Source: Aphelocoma coerulescens
Taxonomy: Eukaryota; Chordata; Aves; Passeriformes; Corvidae
Length of the DNA stretch: 64,000 nucleotides
Assembly: GCF_041296385.1 (NCBI RefSeq)
Contig: NW_027183583.1
Coordinates: 62,001-126,000 of the forward strand
Direction: 5' to 3'
The notes under the pieces were generated by a model, which had not been told where the DNA came from, searched no databases, and saw only the letters and a list, made by a program, of their open reading frames with translations. This document shows, piece by piece, positions 24,601-33,600 of this stretch; position 1 is the first letter of the stretch; every line of letters begins with the position of its first letter. The position numbers and the translations under genes were made by a program.

Positions 24601-27600
24601 TCCCAGTGCTTCGCGCTGGCTCGGGGCGGCTGCCTCCACTTCCAGTGCTCCCAGTGCCAGCACCAGTTCTGCGCCGGCTGCGGCGCCCAGTTCCACCGGC
24701 CCGAGGTGACTGGGAGGGACTGGGAGGGACTGGGAGGGGATTGGGAGGGACTGGGACAAACTGGGAGGGACTGGGATGGACTGGGAGGGGATGGGAGGGA
24801 ACTGGGAGGAACTGGGAGGGAACTGGGAAGGGATTGAGAGGGACTGGGAGGGACTGGGAGGGGATTTGGGGTTACTGGTTTATACTGGGAAGGGACTTTG
24901 AGGGACTGGGAGGGACTGGGGGGGACTGGGAGGAACTGGGAAGGAACTGGGAGGGAACTGGGAAGGGATTGAGAGGGACTGGGAGGGACTGGGAGGAACT
25001 GGGAGGGGACTGGGAGGGACTGGGAAGGGATTGGGGGGCACTGGGAGGGACTGGGAGGGGATTTAGGGTTACTGGTTTCTACTGGTTTGGGGATTGGGGT
25101 CACTGGGAGGTGCCGGGAGGTCACTGGTTTGAACTGGGAGGGACTGGGAGGAACTGGGGACAGGGTTCAGGGTTACTGGGAGGTCCTTGGAAGGGACTGG
25201 GAGGGAACTGGGAGGGACTGGGAGGAACTGGGAGGGGATTCGGGGTTACTGGGAGCGACTGGTTTGGGGTTTGGGGGTTACTGGGATGAACTGGGAGGGA
25301 CTGGGAAGGGGTTTTAGTGTTACTGGGAGGAACTGGGAGGGGATTTAGGGTTACTGGTTTATACTGGGAAGGACTGGGAGGGGATTTGGGTGGACTTTGG
25401 GTCAATTTAGGGCCAATTTTGGGTCAATTTCAACCAATTTTGGTCCAATTTGGGCCAATTTTGGGTCATTTTGGGTCAAATTTGCCCATTTTTGGGTCAA
25501 TGTACCCAAATTTTGGTCAATTTTGAGTCAATTTGGGTCGATTTTGCCCAATCTAGGGCCAATTTTGGGTCAATTTCAACCATTTTTGGGTCAATTCACC
25601 CCAATTTTGGCCACTTTTGGGTCAATCTTGACCATTTTTGGGTCATTTCGTGCCCATTTTGGGTCAAATTTGGCCAATTTTGGGTCAATCTACCCAAACT
25701 TTGTCCAATTTAGGGTCAAATTGGGTCAATTTTGTCCAATTTTGGGCCAATTTTGGGTTGATTTTGGCCAATTTTGGGTCAATTTACCCCAATTTTGGCC
25801 ACTTTTAGGTCAACCTTGACCATTTTGGGGTCAATTTTGGCCAATTTTGGCCAATTTTGAGTCAATTCACACCAATTTTGGCCAATTTTGGGTCAATTTC
25901 GGCGAATTTTGGGTCAAATTTGGCCAATTTTGGGTCAAATTACACCAATTCTGGTCAATTTTGGGTCAATTTGGGTCAATTTTGTCCAATTTAGGGCCAA
26001 CTTGGGTCAATTTTGACCTTTTTTGGGTCATTTTGTGCCCATTTTGGTTCAAATTTGGCCAATTTTGGGTCAATCTACCCAAATTTTGCCCAATTTAGGG
26101 CCAATTTTGGGTCGATTTCGGCCAATTTTGGGTCAATTCACCCCAATTTTGGCCACTTTTGGGTCAATTTTGACTTTTTTTGGGTCATTTCGTGCCAATT
26201 TTGGGTCAAATTTGGCCAATTTTGGGTCAATCTACCCAAATTTTGTCCAATTTAGGGTCAATTTGGGTCAATTTTGTCCAATTTAGAGCCAATTTTGGGT
26301 CGATTTTGGCCAATTTTGGGTCAATTTACCCCAATTTTGGCCACTTTTAGGTCAACCTTGACCATTTTGGGGTCAATTTTGGCCAATTTTGGCCAATTTT
26401 GAGTCAATTCACACCAATTTTGGCCAATTTTGGGTCAATTTCGGCGAATTTTGGGTCAAATTTGGCCAATTTTGGGTCAAATTACACCAATTCTGGTCAA
26501 TTTTGGGTCAATTTGGGCCAATTTTGCCCAATTTAGGGCCAATTTGGGTCAATTTTGCCCAATTTGGGGCCAATTTTGGGCCCATTTCAGTCAATTTTGG
26601 CCACTTTTGGGTCAATTCACCCCAATTTTGGCCACTTTTGGGTCAATTTTGACCTTTTTTGGGTCATTTTGTGCCAATTTTGGTTCAAATTTGGCCAATT
26701 TTGGGTCAATCTACCCAAATTTTGTCCAATTTAGGGCCAATTTTGGGTCATTTTGAACCTTTTTTGGGTCATTTCGTGCCAATTTTGGGTCAATTTTCTC
26801 CAATTTAGGGCCAATTTTGGGTCGATTTTGGCCAATTTTGAGTCAATTTTGTCCAATTTTGGCCACTTTTGGGTCAATCTTGACCATTTTGGGGTCAATT
26901 TGGGCCAATTTTGGCCAATTTTGGCCAATTCTGGGTCAATTGACACCAATTTAGGTCAATTTTGGGTCATTTTGGGTCAATTTTGTCCAATTTAGGGCCA
27001 ATTTTGGGTTGATTTTGGCCAATTTTGGGTCAATTTACCCCAACTTTGGCCACTTTTGGGTCAATTTGGGCCAATTTAGGGTTAAATTTTGACCTTTTTT
27101 GGGTCATTTCGTGCCCATTTTGGGTCAAATTTGGCCAATTTTGGGTCAATCTACCCAAATTTTGTCCAATTTAGGGCCAATTTTGGTCCAATTTTGTCCA
27201 ATTTTGGGCCAATTTGGGGCAATTTTGAATCAATTTTGGCCAATTTTGGGTCATTTTGAACCTTTTTTGGGTCATTTCGTGCCAATTTTGGGTCAATTTT
27301 CTCCAATTTAGGGCCAATTTTGGGTCGATTTTGGCCAATTTTGGGTCAATTTACCCCAATTTTGGCCACTTTTGGGTTAATCTTGACCATTTTGGGGTCA
27401 ATTTTGGCCAATTTTGGGTCATTTGGGGTCAATTTTGACCTTTTTTGGGTCATTTCATGCCAATTTTGGGTCAAATTTGGCCAATTTTGGGTCAATCTAC
27501 CCAAATTTTGCCCAATTTAGGGCCAATTTTGGGCCCATTTCAGTCAATTTTGGCCAATTTTGGGTCAATTCACCCCAATTTTGGCCAATTTGGGGTCAAT

Positions 27601-30600
27601 CTTGACCTTTTTTGGGTCATTTCGTGCCCATTTTGGGTCAAATTTGGCCAATTTTGGGTCAATCTACCCAAATTTTGTCCAATTTAGGGCCAATTTTGGG
27701 CCCATTTCAGTCAATTTTGGCCAATTTAGGGTCAATTTTGGGTCGATTTTTGTCCAATTTTGGGCCAATTTTTGTCCTTTTCCTGCCCCTCCCCCTCCCG
27801 CCCCTCCCCCTCCCCCAGAGCTGCCCCTCCCCCCAGTGCCCCCTGCGGGGGTCCCTGCACGGGCACCACCCCCGGGACTGCCTCTTCTACCTGCGGGACT
27901 GGGAGCCCCGGCGGCTGCAGCAGCTGCTACTGGTGGGACTGGGAGGGACTGGGAGGGGACTGGGGGGGACTGGGAGGGGATTGGGAGGGACTGGGAGGGA
28001 CTGGGAGGGACTGGGAGGGACTGGGAGGGACTGGGAGGGGACTGGGAGGGGATTGGGAGGGACTGGGAGGGGATTGGGAGGGGATTGGGGGGGACTGGGA
28101 GGGACTGGGAGGGACTGGGAGGGACTGGGAGGGGATTGGGAGGGACTGGGAGGGGATTGGGAGGGAACTGGGAGGGACTGGGAGGGACTGGGAGGGACTG
28201 GGAGGGGATTGGGAGGGACTGGGAGGGGATTGGGAGGGACTGGGAGGGACTGGGAGGGACTGGGAGGGGCTGGGAGGGACTGGGAGGGAACTGGGAGGGA
28301 CTGGGAAGGGATTGGGAGGGACTGGGAGGGGATTGGGATGGACTGGGAGGGACTGGGAGGGACTGGGAGGGACTGGGAGGGGATTGGGAGGGACTGGGAG
28401 GGGATTGGGATGGACTGGGAGGGACTGGGAGGGACTGGGAGGGGATTGGGAGGGGATTGGGAGGGACTGGGAGGGGCTGGGAGGGGACTGGGAGGGGACT
28501 GGGAGGGACTGGGAGGGACTGGGAGGGACTGGGAGGGAACTGGGAGCACTGGGAGGGGATTGGGAGGGACTGGGAGGGACTGGGAGGGACTGGGAGGGGA
28601 TTGGGAAGGACTGGGAGCAACTGGGAGGGAACTGGGAGGGAACTGGTTTGTACTGGGAGGGACTGGGAGGGGATTGGGAGGGGATTTGGGGTTACTGGTT
28701 TGTACTGGTTTGGGGTTTGGGATTACTGGGAGGCGCCGGGAGGTCACTGGTTTGAACTGGTTTGAACTGGGAGGTGCTGGGATGAACTGGGGAGGGAGTT
28801 CAGGGTTACTGGGAGGTACTGGGAGGGTGTCAGAGGGTTACTGGGATATACTGGGAGCCACTGGGAGGGCACTGGGAGGGAACTGGGAGGGACTGGGAGG
28901 GTCTGGGAAGGGGGTCCAGGTTTACTGGGATGAACTGGGACGGGGTTGGCTCTTACTGGGAGTTACTGGGAGGGTCTGGGAGAGGGCTGGGGGTTACTGG
29001 TTTGTACTGGTTTGGGGTTTGGGGTTACTGGGAGGGGACTGGGACGGGGTTCTGGGGTCACTGGGAGGTCACTGGTCCGAACTGGTCCTTACTGGGAGCT
29101 CTCCTGGCCCAGGATGGGAACGTCCCCTTCGAGACGGAGCCGCCCCCTGACGCCCCCCCCAACCCCAGTGGTGAGACTGGGAGGGACTGGGAGGGACTGG
29201 GAGGGACTGGGAGGGACTGGGAGGGACTGGGAGGGAACTGGGAGGGGATTGGGAGGGACTGGGAGGGACTGGGAGGGAACTGGGAGGGGACTGGGAGGGA
29301 CTGGGAGGGACTGGGAGGGACTGGGAGGGAACTGGGAGGGACTGGGAGGGACTGGGAGGGACTGGGAGGGACTGGGAGGGGATTGGGAGGGACTGGGAGG
29401 GAACTGGGAGGTCCGAAACCCCAGCTGGGATCCCCCAAAATCCCCAATTTTCCCCCCAAAATCCTCAATTTTTTCCCCAATTTTTTTCCCCAAATTTCCC
29501 CCCAAAATCCCCAATTTCCCCCCAATTTTTTCCCCAAAATCCCCAATTTTTCCCCCATTTTTCCCCAATTTTTCCCCAATTTTCCCCCAATTTCCCCCCA
29601 AAATCCCCAATTTCCCCCCAATTTTCCCCCCAAAATGCCCAATTTTTCCCCCATTTTTCCCCAATTTCTCTCCCAATTTTCCCCCCAAAATCCCCAATTT
29701 TCACCCTAAAAATTCCCCAATTTCTTCCCCAATTTTCCCCCCAATTTTTCCCCAATTTCCCCCCAAAATCCCCAATTTTCCCCCAATTTTCCCCCCAAAA
29801 TGCCCAATTTTCCCCCAATTTCCCCCCAATTGTTCCCCCAATTTTTCCCCCCAAAATCCCTAATTTCCCCCAATTTTTCCCCAAAATCCCCAATTTTTTC
29901 CCCAATTTTTTTCCCCCAATTTTCCCTCATTTTTCCCCAATTTCTCTCCCAATTTTTCCCCCCTAAAATCCCCAATTTTTTCCCCAATTTTCCCCCAATT
30001 TCCCCCCTAAAATCCCCAATTTCCCCCCAATTTTTTCCCCAAAATCCCCAATTTCTCTCCCAATTTTCCCTCTAAAATCCCCCATTTTTCCTCCAATTTT
30101 CTCCCCACAATCCCCAATTTTCACCCTAAAAATTCCCCAATTTCTTCCCCAATTTTCCCCCCAAAATCCCCAATTTTTCCCCACTTTTCCCCAATTTCTC
30201 TCCCAATTTTCTCCCCAAAATCCCCAATTTTTTCCTCAAAATCCCCAATTTTTTCCCCAATTTTTTTCCCCAAAATCCCCAATTTCCCCCCTAAAATCCC
30301 CAATTTTTCCCCCCCAAATCCTCCATTTTTCCCCCAATTTTTCCCCTCAAAATCCCCAAATTTTCCCCCAAAATCCCCAATTTTTTCCCCCAAAATCCCC
30401 AATTTCCCCCCTAAAATCCCCAATTTTTCCCCAAAATCCCCGATTTTTCCCCAATTTTTCCCCCAAAATCCCCAATTTTTTCCCCAAAATCCCCAATTTT
30501 TCCCTCTAAAATCCTCCATTTTTCCCCCAATTTTTCCCCAATTTCTTCCCCAATTTCCCCCCCAAAATCCCCAAATTTTCCCCCAAAATCCCCAATTTTT

Positions 30601-33600
30601 TCCCCCAAAATCCCCAATTTCCCCCCTAAAATCCCCAATTTTTTCCCCCAATTTTCTCCAAAATCCCCAATTTTTTCCCCAATTTTTTCCCCCAATTTTC
30701 TCCAAAATCCCCAATTTTTTCCCCAATTTTTTTCCCCAATTTTCCCCCAAAATCCCCAATTTTCCCCCAATTTCTTCCCCAATTTCCCCCGCTAAAATCC
30801 CCAATTTTCCCCCAATTTCTTCCCCAATTTCCCCCCCTAAAATCCCCAATTTTCCCCCAATTTTCTCCCCAAAATCCCCAATTTTTCCCCCTAAAATCCC
30901 CAATTTTTTGCCCCAAAATCCCCAATTTTTTCCTCAAAATCCCCAATATTTTCCCCAATTTTCCCCCAATTTCCCCCAATTTTTTCCTCAAAATCCCCAA
31001 TTTCCCCCCAATTTCCCCCCATTTTTTCCCCCAATTTTCCCCCAAAAATCCCCAATTTTCCCCCCTAAAATCCCCAATTTTCCCCCAATTTTTCCCCCCA
31101 AAATCCCCAATTGTTCCCTCATTTTTCCCCAATTTCTCTCCCAATTTTTCCCCCCTAAAATCCCCAATTTTTCCCCCAATTTCCCCCCAATTTCCCCCCA
31201 AAATGCCCAATTTTTCCTCCATTTTTCCCCAATTTCTCTCCCAATTTTCACCCTAAAATCCCCAATTTTCCCCCAATTTCCCCCCAATTTCCCCCCCAAA
31301 ATCCCCAATTTCCCCCCAATTTTTTCCCCAAAATCCCCAATTTTTCCCCCATTTTTCCCCAATTTTTCCCCAATTTTCCCCCAATTTTCCCCCAAAATCC
31401 CCAATTTTCCCCCAATTTTCCCCCCAAAATGCCCAATTTTTCCTCCCAAAATCCCCAATTTTCACCCTAAAAATTCCCCAATTTCTTCCCCAATTTTCCC
31501 CCCAATTTTCCCCCAATTTCCCCCAAAATCCCCAATTTTTTCCTCAAAATCCCCAATTTTTTCCCCAATTTTTTTCCCCAAAATCCCCAATTTCCCCCAA
31601 AATCCCCAATTTCCCCCCAATCTCTCCCCAATTCCCCCCAATTTCCCCCCTAAAATCCCCAATTTCCCCCCAATTTTCCCCCCAAAATCCCCAATTTTTC
31701 CCCCAAATTTCTCCCCAAAATCCCCAATTTTGTCCCCAACTTTCCCCCTAAAATCCCCAATTTCCCCCCTAAAATCCCCAATTTTTCCCCCAATTTCCCC
31801 CCAATTTTTCCCCAAAAATCCCCAATTTCCCCCCAATTTTTCCCCCAATTTCCCCCCGTTTTTTCCCCCATTTTCCCCCCTAAAATCCCCAATTTTCCCC
31901 CAATTTCCCCCAATTTTTCCCCCTAAAATCCCTAATTTTTTCCCCAATTTTTCCCCAATTTCCCCCCAATTTTTCCCCCATTTTTCCCCAATTTCCCCCC
32001 AATTTTTCCCCAATTTTTTCCCTAAAATCCCCAATTTTGTCCCCAATTTTTCCCCCAATTTTCCCCAATTTCCCCCCAATTTTTCCCCCATTTTCCCCCA
32101 ATTTCCCCCCTAAAATCCCCAATTTCCCCCCATTTTTCCCCCAATCCCCCCACTTTTCCCAAACTCCCCGTTTCTCTCCCCAAACCCCTCCCCTCCCCTC
32201 CCCCCCCCCAGGCCGCTGCCCGGTGCCGGAGCAGAAGCAGCTCGGGGTCACTCTGAGGGACGAACCCTGCGGCCGCTGCGCCCCAAAGGGCCACGCCGGC
32301 CTCTGCCGGTCAGTCGGGGGCACCTGGGGGTCTGGGGTCACCCAGGGGTCATTTGGGGTCACCCAGGGGTCATTTCGGGGCAGTTTGGGGTCACTCAGGG
32401 GCGGTTTGGGGTCACTCAGGGGTCACTCAGGGGTCACTCAGGGGTCATTTGGGGGTCCGTCCGGGGTCATTTGGGGTGGTTTGGGGTCAGTCCGGGGTCG
32501 TTTGGGGTCACCCAGGGGTCATTTCGGGGCGGTTTGGGGTCACTCAGGGGCGGTTTGGGGTCACTCAGGGGTCACTTAGGGGTCAGTTTGGGGGTCTGGG
32601 GTCACTCAGGGGTCACTCAGGGGTCACTCAGGGGTCATTTGGGGTCAATTTGGGGTCATTTCGGGGCGGTTTGGGGTCACTTGGGGTCACTCAGGGGTCA
32701 CTTAGGGGTCAGTTTGGGGGTCTGGGGTCACTCAGGGGTCACTCAGGGGTCACTCAGGGTCACTCGGGGTCATTTGGGGTCACTCAGGGGTCATTTGGAG
32801 CCACTTTGGGGTCATTTTGGGGCAGTTTGGGGTCACTTGGGGTCACTCAGGGGTCACTCGGGGGTCATTTGGGGTCAATTTGGGGTCATTTCGGGGCGGT
32901 TTGGGGTCACTTGGGGTCACTCAGGGGTCACTCAGGGGTCAGTTTGGGGGTCTGGGGTCACTCAGGGGTCACTCAGGGGTCACTCAGGGTCACTCGGGGT
33001 CATTTGGGGTCACTCAGGGGTCATTTGGAGCCACTTTGGGGTCATTTTGGGGCAGTTTGGGGTCACTTGGGGTCACTCAGGGGTCACTCGGGGTCACTCA
33101 TTGGTCACTCAGGGCTCATTTTGGGGGTCTGGGGTCACTCAGGGGCGGTTTGGGGTCACTTGGGGTCACTCAGGGGTCACTTAGGGGTCATTTTGGGGGT
33201 CTGGGGTCACTCAGGGGTCACTCAGGGGTCACTCGGGGTCATTTGGGGGTCCGTCCGGGGTCATTTGGGGTCGTTTGGGGTCAGTCCGGGGTCGTTTGGG
33301 GTCAATTTGGGGTCATTTCGGGGCGGTTTGGGGTCACTTGGGGCGGTTTGGGGTCACTCAGGGGTCACTCAGGGGTCACTCAGGGGTCACTCAGGGGTCA
33401 CTTAGGGGTCAGTTTGGGGGCCTGGGGTCACTCAGGTGTCACTCAGGGGTCACTCAGGGGTCATTTGGGGTCAGTCCGGGGTCGTTTGGGGTCAATTTGG
33501 GGTCATTTTGGGGCAGTTTGGGGTCATCTGGAGCCACTTTGGGGTCATTTGGGGTCACTCAGGGGTCACTCAGGGGCGGTCTGGGGTCACTCAGGGGTCA

